Below the pieces are notes generated by a model. It did not search any database and was not told the origin of the DNA. It saw nothing but the letters and a program-made list of their open reading frames with translations. Shown piece after piece: positions 1 through 5,757 of a DNA stretch of 10,057 nucleotides. Position numbers and translations under genes: made by a program. The stretch spans positions 1 to 10,057 of the forward strand of contig JAUWKW010000031.1 of assembly GCA_030614035.1 (NCBI GenBank). The letters run 5' to 3'. Source of the stretch: Chromatiales bacterium. Its GTDB lineage: Bacteria; Pseudomonadota; Gammaproteobacteria; Steroidobacterales; GCA-2729495. Position 1 is the stretch's first letter. Every line of letters begins with the position of its first letter.

Positions 1-987
1 ACCTTCATGCTGCATTGGCGGGAGATTCTTCGGCCAGATGTTTTGCTTATAAAGATCCCGGAAGATTTCGGAACGAATGTACGGAATCCAGTTCTGGAAC
101 CGGGCCGTCTCCCGGTAGTAACGCAACGCGTCGATATTGATTTCGGCGGCCACGTAGCAATCATCAACCACCGTGCTCTTCGCCATCACGTCGCCCTTGT
201 AGTTGACGATCGAGGACCGGCCACCGAGCGCCCCCCCGATGACCGTGGGAGCGCCGCCGTCCTCGGCCGGCATGATCAATGACCCGGTATTCGGCCCAAG
301 CATGTAGGCCGTATTGTCCAGGGCGCGAGCCCGGTTCTGGACCTCGAAAATTCCCCGGGACACCCACGGTTCGGGTAACGACGCCCGGTAAAGGATTTCA
401 GCGCCGTTCAGTGCAAAGGCCCGGTAACTCTCCGGGAACGCACCCTCGACACCAACGGTCCCGGCAATATTGCCAATTTCCGTCCGCGCCACCGGAAAAA
501 AGGTTTCCAGTGAATCCCCGTGCATCGCGACCCATTCATCATAGACGTCGTGCGGCGTCGTTGAATGCTCTACAAACAGGACGATATTTTTGCGGTGTTT
601 GTAGATCACATCGCCGTTGGGATCGACGATAAAAACCGTGTTAAAGAACCGGTCCGGAAATTCCGGAATGGTGTCTTTTAGCGTTGCGATGATGTAACAG
701 CCATGCTGCTTTGCTTTATCACCAAAAAAATCAGTCTCCGGGCCCGGAATCTGAGCGGCCATGGTTTCCACGTATTCCGCTGGCGACAGGTTCAGGATCT
801 CGTCTGCGAAACCCTGAACGGCTCCTTCGCCCAGCGCAATCAGCCTGACCGGCAGTTCCAGTGAGCAGATATGCATCACCAGGTCGATCATGTTTCCGAT
901 GTGGTTGAGGTTCTTTTCGACCTCGGCCCTGCTGGTGACGTGGCGTACGGTCGTCTGTAATGCGACCGCCTGATATGGATCAACCAT
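1..987 (-). CDS. Carbon-nitrogen hydrolase (nitrilase superfamily) homologue lacking the catalytic Cys; 3' end outside window
   Basis: This is a partial gene: 329 codons are visible and the frame runs off the left edge without a stop. The fold is that of the nitrilase/amidase superfamily, whose members hydrolyse C-N bonds with a Glu-Lys-Cys triad. Glu54 lies in ALGEGAVQGF and Lys133 in YKHRKN, both at the expected places. The nucleophile-elbow motif, usually C-x-x-x-x-F-P-E, reads GVEGAFPE, so Gly179 stands where the Cys should be. The downstream ALNGAEIL and NRARALDNTAYMLGPNTG segments are normal for the family. The ATG is supported by a GAGG ribosome site 11 bases upstream and an in-frame TGA six codons before it. 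It starts 27 bases after the UbiD-family gene and is probably co-transcribed with it. The fold is confident. Hydrolase activity is doubtful: it may be a non-catalytic or binding protein, and the substrate is unknown. Confidence 0.85.
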   Translation of the reverse strand, partial: MVDPYQAVALQTTVRHVTSRAEVEKNLNHIGNMIDLVMHICSLELPVRLIALGEGAVQGFADEILNLSPAEYVETMAAQIPGPETDFFGDKAKQHGCYIIATLKDTIPEFPDRFFNTVFIVDPNGDVIYKHRKNIVLFVEHSTTPHDVYDEWVAMHGDSLETFFPVARTEIGNIAGTVGVEGAFPESYRAFALNGAEILYRASLPEPWVSRGIFEVQNRARALDNTAYMLGPNTGSLIMPAEDGGAPTVIGGALGGRSSIVNYKGDVMAKSTVVDDCYVAAEINIDALRYYRETARFQNWIPYIRSEIFRDLYKQNIWPKNLPPMQHEG

Positions 988-1014
988 TTTTGTTTGTTCC
1001 TCTCACCTGTAACA

Positions 1015-2424
1015 TTAATGCCTATCGTCGGGGTCTACGTAATCTTCAATCCGTATATCGCCGGCACCGGGAATTATCGGCCGAATCAATCGATCAGCAT
1101 CTTCGAGGTCTTTGGTGGCGTCGATGCCAATTCGAACGGAGACTTGCCCTTCTTTTGCGCAGCGTTCGATTTCCCAGCTGACAATATCGGGAATAACCAT
1201 ATATTTGGACGCGTCGCCAACGCGTGACCAGATGGCCCATTCGGTCTCCTCGAGGTTAAACACGTCGATATCTTCGTCAACTACGACGATGCGTTTGACA
1301 ATGGTACCCACGGGGAAAAGCCCGGTATGCGCTTCGAACGCAGATTTGATCAATTCACGAGGCTCTTCGTCGTTTTGCTTATGAATGGATACGAATACGT
1401 GCAGCATACAACCCAGGCGTGGGTCGCAGGACACGTTGATTTCATTGATGTTCGGAAACTGCCGCTTCATTTCATTGGACAGCACAGTCTGCATGCCATA
1501 GGTGGAGATGGCGCCTATCGTGTTGTGCTCTGGATGGCGGCCCGCCATGATCGTATAGAACATCGCGTCCCGGCGATGCGTGATCGCGGTAATTTTGGAC
1601 AGCGGGGCGGTTTCCGGCCCGTATTGATCGGCAAACTCGCCAAGTGTGTTTTCGATTTTTTGTGAAAAGTCGACCCGGCATTCAATGACGATCTCGGCAT
1701 TGGCCGGCACGAGCAGGTCACTGGTCTCACACTTGACCATGTCGATCGGCCGTCCCTGTAATGCGCCCGCGATATCGAGTTCGGACACCGCCGGCGGGTG
1801 TTTTCCGGATGCGCACATCAGCAGTGCCGGGTCCGGCCCGATCACCATAGCGATCGGCATACTTTCACCCTTGCTCTCAGCGTGGGCGTATATCCGTCGC
1901 AGATCACTCATCGAGCTGGCATTGATGATCATGCTGTCTTTGCTGACAATCTGGCATCTGTAAAAGCCGACATTTAACTGGCCAGTTTCCTCATTGCGAC
2001 TGACTCCGACCGCGCCGGTAATAAATGGTCCGCTATCAAATTCGAAAAATGTTGGAACCGGTATTTTTGCCAGGTCGACCGCATCACCGGTGTTAATTAC
2101 CTCTTTGACCGGTGCGTCGTCGACAACCTGGTAAGCCAGTGGAGACTCAGTCGCAGTTGCCAGCAGGTCGGCGATTTCGCCGTGCGTTACCGCGTCAGGC
2201 GAAGGGCGTTGCAGCGCCAGCGCCAGGCGTCCAGAGCCATTCAGCAATCCGCCAACGACAGGAAATTCTGAGCCTTTGACGTTTTCGAACAGGTATGCCT
2301 TGCCTTTTTTCTCCAGACGTGAAATGACCGCCGGCATCTCGTATTTACGGTCGACTTCCCGCTTGACTCTGACGAGATCCCCGGATTCCTCGAGCAGTTC
2401 AACAAACGATCTGAAATCGTGCAC
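1015..2424 (-). CDS. UbiD-family (prenylated-FMN) decarboxylase
   Basis: A 469-residue cytoplasmic protein, about the usual length of UbiD-family enzymes, which reversibly decarboxylate aromatic or unsaturated acids with prenylated FMN made by UbiX. Family landmarks are GKAYLFENVKG (41-51), NVGFYR (151-156), VKCETSDLLVPANAEIV (230-246), ENTLGE (258-263) and a C-terminal IGIDATKDL. By comparison with Fdc1/UbiD, Asn151 and Glu215 match metal ligands, and Arg156, Glu258 and Glu263 match the catalytic Arg-Glu-Glu/Asp set. The third metal ligand, normally a His about 21-23 residues after the Asn, is not visible: the segment there reads NASSMSDLRR. The start is GTG, with AAGGAG nine bases upstream. 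No ubiX is in the window. The sequence is not close to ubiquinone-pathway UbiD, so no gene symbol is given and the substrate is unknown. The next gene downstream is the nitrilase homologue. Confidence 0.9.
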   Translation of the reverse strand: MHDFRSFVELLEESGDLVRVKREVDRKYEMPAVISRLEKKGKAYLFENVKGSEFPVVGGLLNGSGRLALALQRPSPDAVTHGEIADLLATATESPLAYQVVDDAPVKEVINTGDAVDLAKIPVPTFFEFDSGPFITGAVGVSRNEETGQLNVGFYRCQIVSKDSMIINASSMSDLRRIYAHAESKGESMPIAMVIGPDPALLMCASGKHPPAVSELDIAGALQGRPIDMVKCETSDLLVPANAEIVIECRVDFSQKIENTLGEFADQYGPETAPLSKITAITHRRDAMFYTIMAGRHPEHNTIGAISTYGMQTVLSNEMKRQFPNINEINVSCDPRLGCMLHVFVSIHKQNDEEPRELIKSAFEAHTGLFPVGTIVKRIVVVDEDIDVFNLEETEWAIWSRVGDASKYMVIPDIVSWEIERCAKEGQVSVRIGIDATKDLEDADRLIRPIIPGAGDIRIEDYVDPDDRH

Positions 2425-2433
2425 GCTGTGGAT

Positions 2434-2439
2434 CTCCTT
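2434..2439 (-). promoter_or_regulatory. Ribosome binding site deciding the GTG start of the UbiD-family gene
   Basis: AAGGAG on the minus strand lies nine bases before the GTG at 2424-2422. No upstream ATG is preceded by a comparable site. Confidence 0.6.
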
Positions 2440-2464
2440 GCTGTACAGGCTGCCGGACGATGAA

Positions 2465-2490
2465 CCGCGTACTCGCGGGGCTGACGTCAG
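2465..2490 (-). promoter_or_regulatory. Palindrome and small hairpin in the leader of the UbiD-family gene
   Basis: A perfect 10-base palindrome, CTGACGTCAG (2481-2490), sits about 57 bases before the GTG start. Next to it is a perfect 5-base stem with a 4-base loop (CCGCG-N4-CGCGG, 2465-2478). Both are seen directly. A role as operator or RNA element is inference, and short palindromes like these can occur by chance. Confidence 0.3.
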
Positions 2491-2676
2491 ACTCTGGCTT
2501 TAATGCAACAGATTCTACCTGCGGCGGGCGGCTCAAACACCGGGCAGCCGGGCATCGACCGAGTAGCGGCATGAACACAAGCGTGGCGGGGCTAGCCATG
2601 CTGCAACGGCCGGCGGCACGCCCACCGGTCGCGGGCGGGCGCAGCGTGGTTAATTAATCTATTTAATTATCAAAGA

Positions 2677-2706
2677 ATTATAATAACTATCTATAGATAG
2701 CTTCAC
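2677..2706 (-). promoter_or_regulatory. Candidate promoter with a 14-base palindrome in its spacer
   Basis: On the minus strand a perfect -10 box TATAAT (2677-2682) follows, with an 18-base spacer, a weak -35 box GTGAAG (2701-2706, three of six consensus bases). The spacer contains the perfect palindrome CTATCTATAGATAG (2687-2700). The whole stretch is much more AT-rich than its surroundings. It would drive the UbiD/nitrilase-homologue operon with a leader of roughly 240 bases. A regulator bound at the palindrome would sit between the two promoter boxes. Confidence 0.4.
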
Positions 2707-2731
2707 TCCGTAGCCCAACGGTTCTGGCCGC

Positions 2732-3187
2732 TCAGCTCTGCCAGCGCTGCCGTAACCAGTAATCTACCGATAGCTTGCCGGGCCCGTGAAACACGGTAAT
2801 CAGTAGCATCAATCCCCACAGATAGTGGTCCTTCATGCCCCCGATACTGATGTCGGGATAGGAAATTGCGGCAAACCAGTTCAGCACAAACAGAATCAGC
2901 GCGGCAGGACGGCTAGCCAGGCCGATAACGAGCAGCACCGGCATGACCAGTTCAATACCGGTCGCAAGATACGCAGCAAGCTCCGGTGGAAAGATCGGCA
3001 CGTCATATTCCCATTTGAATAGTTCCAGGGTTGAACTCCAACTCTGGATCTTGGCGTTGCCGGATCTCCAGAACACCCAGGCCACATAGAGGCGGATGCC
3101 CAAATCGAGCACCGGGGCGACGAACTCCAGACCCCGAACCGCAATTAAGTACAGGGAGCGCAGCGTGTTTATTGCAGCAGATGCCAT
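2732..3187 (-). CDS. bufD: DoxX-family membrane protein of the bufferin cassette (BufD-like)
   Basis: A 151-residue DoxX-family integral membrane protein with four predicted hydrophobic segments at about 22-40, 70-90, 95-110 and 121-134. Family motifs are RLYVAWVFWRSGNAKIQSW near the first segment and HGPGKLSVDYWL at the C-terminus. DoxX proteins are the usual fourth gene of DUF2282/DUF692/DUF2063 clusters. Their biochemical role there is not settled; a membrane redox or transport function has been suggested for the family. The ATG start is fixed by a very strong AGGAGGT site that overlaps the bufC stop codon. The gap after bufC is nine bases, so the two genes are almost certainly translated from one mRNA. 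It is the last gene of the cassette; the next gene on this strand starts about 300 bases downstream. Confidence 0.88.
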   Translation of the reverse strand: MASAAINTLRSLYLIAVRGLEFVAPVLDLGIRLYVAWVFWRSGNAKIQSWSSTLELFKWEYDVPIFPPELAAYLATGIELVMPVLLVIGLASRPAALILFVLNWFAAISYPDISIGGMKDHYLWGLMLLITVFHGPGKLSVDYWLRQRWQS

Positions 3188-3190
3188 GTC

Positions 3191-3197
3191 ACCTCCT
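3191..3197 (-). promoter_or_regulatory. Strong bufD ribosome binding site overlapping the bufC stop
   Basis: AGGAGGT on the minus strand overlaps the bufC TGA (3199-3197) by one base and lies three bases before the bufD ATG. It supports translation of bufD by ribosomes ending on bufC. Confidence 0.7.
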
Positions 3198-3982
3198 CAG
3201 TCTGTTGACTCGGCTAATTGAAATCCAGCAATCCATCCGTGTTCCACGCAATGTGGCAGCAGCGTGGCCATATCTGGAAACTTGTTACTGAGTACCCGCA
3301 TAGGCACGTTTCCTGTCAGGTCTGACAACAACGACCACTCGTTGTCTTGGAGCGGGTCGATCCGCATGTCGTATCCACGGCGCCAAACGATGAGCCGTGC
3401 GGCGCCTTCATCGAGATCGACTTCCTCCGGGCCGGTCCATTCGTCCTGGTTGACCTGCCATATGCGGTGCACGGGGTACTGCGAAGCCAGCAGGGCCGCG
3501 GAGGCCGGCAACGCGAACACCAGGCGATCGCGGTCACTTTCGGGAACCTCACCCAAGCCGTCGATATTCAGAGCGGTCTCGTCAGCGGCCGAAAACGCGC
3601 TGTGCCACGCCCATTCCAGGCGCGCGACGTCGGGCAGGTAAGGAAGCCCGGCCGCAGGTTCGAAGCCCTCGATGAATTCTGCAAAGCTACTGCCGTACTC
3701 CGCCAGGTCCGGCGAATGTGAGGGCGTAATACGCATATAGCGAGAAGCCATCCCGTCGAAAAACTCCCGGCCCAGCAGGCGCATAGTCACCGGGTAGAGT
3801 TGGCCCAGCGCTCGCGTGAATGTGCCGGTAACGGCCCGCCGGTAGATGCGTAAATGCTCCGGGGAAGACAGCCCGTGCGTCGCGTTGACGGTTTCACTGG
3901 CCGCGCAAACTTCCGTACCATCGGCATCGGCAGCCATAATGGCCTCGCGTACGCGACGCTGTAATTGATTCAGGCGCTGCAC
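3197..3982 (-). CDS. bufC: DUF2063 partner protein of the MNIO enzyme (BufC)
   Basis: A DUF2063-type protein (HvfC/BufC family), the usual partner of DUF692 enzymes, thought to present the precursor peptide to the enzyme. Conserved features are LRIYRRAVTGTF, the ALGQLYPVTMRLLG stretch with FFDGMASRY after it, and YLPDVARLEWAWHSAFSAAD, all in the N-terminal half where the DUF2063 domain lies. The C-terminal half has VWRRGYDMR and a leucine-rich end. The frame is open from a GTG at 4060, but those 26 extra codons are Gly-rich and lie over bufB. I prefer the GTG at 3982 (product MQRLNQLQRR..., 261 residues), which has GAGG seven bases upstream and fits the usual N-terminus. It overlaps the end of bufB by 13 bases, which indicates coupled translation. 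Function is inferred from family and context. Confidence 0.88.
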   Translation of the reverse strand: MQRLNQLQRRVREAIMAADADGTEVCAASETVNATHGLSSPEHLRIYRRAVTGTFTRALGQLYPVTMRLLGREFFDGMASRYMRITPSHSPDLAEYGSSFAEFIEGFEPAAGLPYLPDVARLEWAWHSAFSAADETALNIDGLGEVPESDRDRLVFALPASAALLASQYPVHRIWQVNQDEWTGPEEVDLDEGAARLIVWRRGYDMRIDPLQDNEWSLLSDLTGNVPMRVLSNKFPDMATLLPHCVEHGWIAGFQLAESTD

Positions 3983-4809
3983 GAATGGGCCTCGAGTGCT
4001 GTCTGCGCCTTTTCTGCCTCCGCCACCAGCACCTCCAGATCCGGGATATCCGTATCCCACTCGATCAATGTCGGCACCGGTCCGATTCGCTCAATAGTGA
4101 GCTGGTACAGCTCCCATACCGGGGGATGAACACGCTCGCCGTGGGTGTCGAAAAGGTAATTATCGTATTGTGCGAACCCGGCCAGGTGAATTTCCCTGAC
4201 CCTTGCCGCTGGCAAAGCATCCAGGTAATTGGTCGCTGCAAAGCCGTGGTTGCTTGCATTGACGTAGGCATTGTTAACATCGAACAGAATATCGCAGTCG
4301 GACGACTCGGCAACTTCCCTGACAAACTCCCATTCCGACATCTCCGCATCCCTGTAGCTCAGGTAGGTCGACGGATTCTCGATCAGGATCCGGCGCCCCA
4401 GGAAGTCCTGCACCTGGTCAATGCGTGCGACCACATGATCCAGTGCCTCTTGGGTATATGGCAGGGGCAGCAGGTCATGCACGTATTCCCCACCGACGGA
4501 AATCCATGCCAGGTGATCGGAAAGCCATTCTGGCTCGAAACGATCCGCCAGCGATTTAAGCCGGGCAAGGTAGTCGAAATTCAGCGGGTCAGTTGAACCG
4601 AGCGACATCCCAACCCCGTGCAAGGTGATGGGATAGAGATTCCGAATTTGTTCCAGGTTTGCCAGTGCTGTTCCGCCCGCCGCATAGTAATTCTCGGACA
4701 GGACCTCCAACCACGGCACCGCCGGCTGTCGGGCAATGATTTCCTGGTGGTGTTGCGAACGCAGGCCGATGCCGGCACCGCGAATTCGTACGTCGGCAGT
4801 TTCAGACAT
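3970..4809 (-). CDS. bufB: DUF692 / MNIO-family peptide-modifying iron enzyme (BufB)
   Basis: A 279-residue TIM-barrel protein of the DUF692 family (multinuclear non-heme iron oxidative enzymes). Characterised members oxidatively modify Cys residues of ribosomal peptides, and in bufferin clusters they form thiooxazoles. Conserved metal and active-site positions are all present: His64 in LHGVGMSLGS, His99 in SDHLAW, Glu144 in IENPSTYLSY, Asp177 and Asn180 in LFDVNNAYV, His208 in EIHLAGF, Asp221 and His223 in DTHGERV, and Glu250 in LIEWDTDIPD. PLPYT (116-119 region) is also typical. The ATG at 4809 is the natural start but has only a weak ribosome site. It follows bufA by 93 bases, in which a stem-loop lies, and overlaps bufC. 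The substrate is inferred to be BufA. The product must be made in the cytoplasm before export. Confidence 0.93.
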   Translation of the reverse strand: MSETADVRIRGAGIGLRSQHHQEIIARQPAVPWLEVLSENYYAAGGTALANLEQIRNLYPITLHGVGMSLGSTDPLNFDYLARLKSLADRFEPEWLSDHLAWISVGGEYVHDLLPLPYTQEALDHVVARIDQVQDFLGRRILIENPSTYLSYRDAEMSEWEFVREVAESSDCDILFDVNNAYVNASNHGFAATNYLDALPAARVREIHLAGFAQYDNYLFDTHGERVHPPVWELYQLTIERIGPVPTLIEWDTDIPDLEVLVAEAEKAQTALEAHSCSA

Positions 4810-4848
4810 ATAGCTGTAACAAACGGCAGCTCAACGGGCGCAGCTGCA

Positions 4849-4888
4849 GAAAACGGGAACGACTTTGGATTAGCGAAGCCGTCCCCGT
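4849..4888 (-). terminator. Stem-loop with short U-run between bufA and bufB (candidate attenuator)
   Basis: Read on the minus strand, ACGGGGACG (4888-4880) pairs with CGTTCCCGT (4861-4853) over nine positions with one G-U pair and an 18-base loop, and TTTTC follows. It lies 15 bases after the bufA stop and before bufB. The short U-run suggests partial rather than full termination, or a 3' end that protects the short bufA message. The pairing is seen directly; the effect is inference. Confidence 0.5.
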
Positions 4889-4902
4889 GTTAATCAGACA
4901 GC

Positions 4903-5181
4903 TTAGGATTCTTTCGGAGCCGCTTCTTTCAATGAGGATCCGGCGATCTTGCCGCAGGTGCCTGCCGGCACGTAAATCCACTCTTCAGCATTATTGTCCG
5001 CGGTTGCCTGACCCGCGCATGCATGCAGGCTGGTCCCGCAGTCATTCATGCCGGATTTGACGACGCCTGCGCATTTTTCAAAGCCGGGCTTAGCCGCTGC
5101 AGCCTGATCAGCAATCGCGCCAAGCCCCAGCGCAAGTACGCCCGCAAGGGCAGCATTCATAAGGTTCTTGGTCTCTTTCAC
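4903..5181 (-). CDS. bufA: Bufferin-type RiPP precursor (DUF2282 family, BufA)
   Basis: A 92-residue exported small protein of the DUF2282 family. It has a charged N-terminus (MKETK), a hydrophobic segment at about 10-24 and an Ala-rich likely Sec cleavage site near residue 30 (QAAAA before KPG). The mature part holds exactly four cysteines in the family pattern: KCAG (Cys37), NDCG (Cys48), HACAG (Cys55) and GTCGKI (Cys76), with EEWIYVPAGTC before the last. In characterised bufferins the two middle Cys become thiooxazoles and the outer two form a disulfide; the product binds copper in the periplasm. The start is GTG, with AAGGAG six bases upstream. It heads the bufABCD cassette, behind a sigma-E-like promoter. 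Identity is strong from both sequence and neighbours; copper binding by this peptide is inferred. Confidence 0.93.
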   Translation of the reverse strand: MKETKNLMNAALAGVLALGLGAIADQAAAAKPGFEKCAGVVKSGMNDCGTSLHACAGQATADNNAEEWIYVPAGTCGKIAGSSLKEAAPKES

Positions 5182-5187
5182 TTGATA

Positions 5188-5193
5188 CTCCTT
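5188..5193 (-). promoter_or_regulatory. bufA ribosome binding site
   Basis: AAGGAG on the minus strand, six bases before the GTG start at 5181-5179. It is well placed and decides the non-ATG start. Confidence 0.65.
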
Positions 5194-5220
5194 CGAGTTG
5201 TGTCGGTAACCGGACGCCCA

Positions 5221-5248
5221 ATAGACCAGTACTGCATGGTCAAGTTCC
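5221..5248 (-). promoter_or_regulatory. Sigma-E (ECF) type promoter upstream of bufA
   Basis: On the minus strand, GGAACTT (5248-5242) is followed by a 15-base spacer and GTCTAT (5226-5221). The consensus for RpoE-type extracytoplasmic sigma factors is GGAACTT at -35 and roughly GTCTAA or TCTGA at -10 with about this spacing, so the -35 is a full match. A transcript starting near 5214 would have a leader of about 33 bases before the bufA GTG. The box is wholly intergenic. Known buf operons are under ECF sigma control in some bacteria, which fits, but the sigma factor here is not in the window. Confidence 0.6.
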
Positions 5249-5281
5249 CAGGCGATGCCTCCGTTTTGGATTTTGTCACGT

Positions 5282-5303
5282 GCCCGATCCCAGGCGGATG
5301 GGC
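5282..5303 (-). terminator. Hairpin just after the small hypothetical gene
   Basis: GCCC+ATCC pairs with GGAT+GGGC (stem of eight pairs, one bulged base, five-base loop), starting one base after the stop codon of the 5613-5305 gene. No U-run follows on the minus strand, so it is not a standard intrinsic terminator. It may mark a processed 3' end and insulate the bufA promoter. Confidence 0.3.
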
Positions 5304-5304
5304 G

Positions 5305-5613
5305 CTATTCTTCCTCGGTCTTGCGATACAGCTCGAGGACCTGCAGAAAATCAGCTTCGCCAAGGACCTGTTGCCGGGCGGCGGCCTCCGGCTCGATTGA
5401 ACAACCGGCTACCGAACCACCGATGGCGGCGTGGCCCTCGGCAAGTTTTTCAATGCGGTACCACTTGTACCAGCGTTCGAGGGGCAGGGCGGTGCTTGAA
5501 TCCGTGTAGTCTTCGTACATATCGTACCGTCCAGAAACAATGCGAATCTCGTCGGGATCCAGACCGTAACTGGTGCACAAGTTTACCCACTCGTTTTGAT
5601 CATTGATCATCAT
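5305..5613 (-). CDS. Small hypothetical protein upstream of bufA
   Basis: I do not recognise this protein. With the ATG at 5613 it has 102 residues; a TTG at 5649 would add 12, and a second ATG follows directly. None of these has a good ribosome site. It is rich in Glu, Asp and Tyr (RYDMYEDYTDSS, RWYKWYRIEKL, LYRKTEEE at the end), has two Cys and no signal peptide or membrane segment, so it is probably soluble and acidic. It is on the same strand as the bufferin cassette and ends 57 bases before the sigma-E-like promoter, so it is probably a separate transcription unit. It is not a known member of buf clusters. Coding is supported mainly by length and plausible composition. Confidence 0.55.
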   Translation of the reverse strand: MMINDQNEWVNLCTSYGLDPDEIRIVSGRYDMYEDYTDSSTALPLERWYKWYRIEKLAEGHAAIGGSVAGCSIEPEAAARQQVLGEADFLQVLELYRKTEEE

Positions 5614-5757
5614 CGGGCTCAGCGTAACCCTGTGGCCTGAACGATACAAGATTTTGGTGTTGTGTCGCTTGCCCAGATGGCACCCAGTACCGGGTGCGAA
5701 TTTATGACGAATGGGTCGACTGGATCACGCTGGAGCGCATGATCCCCGGAAACGATC

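Larger units (their letters stand above)
2425..2731. other. 307-base gap between bufD and the UbiD-family gene
   Basis: No convincing gene lies here. The part next to bufD (about 2650-2705) is strongly AT-rich and holds a perfect TATAAT on the minus strand plus a 14-base palindrome. The part next to the UbiD gene (2425-2645) is GC-rich and holds the TGACGTCA palindrome, a small CCGCG/CGCGG hairpin and the AAGGAG ribosome site. It probably combines the end of the buf transcript with the promoter and leader of the UbiD operon. No clear intrinsic terminator for the buf operon was seen. Confidence 0.6.

Noticed and set aside
2399..2657. Overlapping open frames on both strands in the gap before the UbiD gene.
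   Set aside because: Arg/Pro-rich, low-quality compositions, no ribosome sites, and overlap with regulatory palindromes. They look like GC-rich noise.
3983..4060. N-terminal extension of bufC from the GTG at 4060.
   Set aside because: The extra codons give a Gly-rich peptide unlike the family and lie entirely over bufB. The GTG at 3982 has a ribosome site and fits the family start.
3985..4596. A 203-codon plus-strand open frame opposite bufB.
   Set aside because: It is the antisense shadow of a clear DUF692 gene, and its translation resembles no family I recognise.
5650..5757. Plus-strand open frame coding a protein-like stretch (YRVRIYDEWVDWITLERM) between the EAL gene and the small hypothetical gene.
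   Set aside because: No start codon with a ribosome site, bounded by stops, and it runs antisense into the EAL gene. It may be chance or an old gene remnant.
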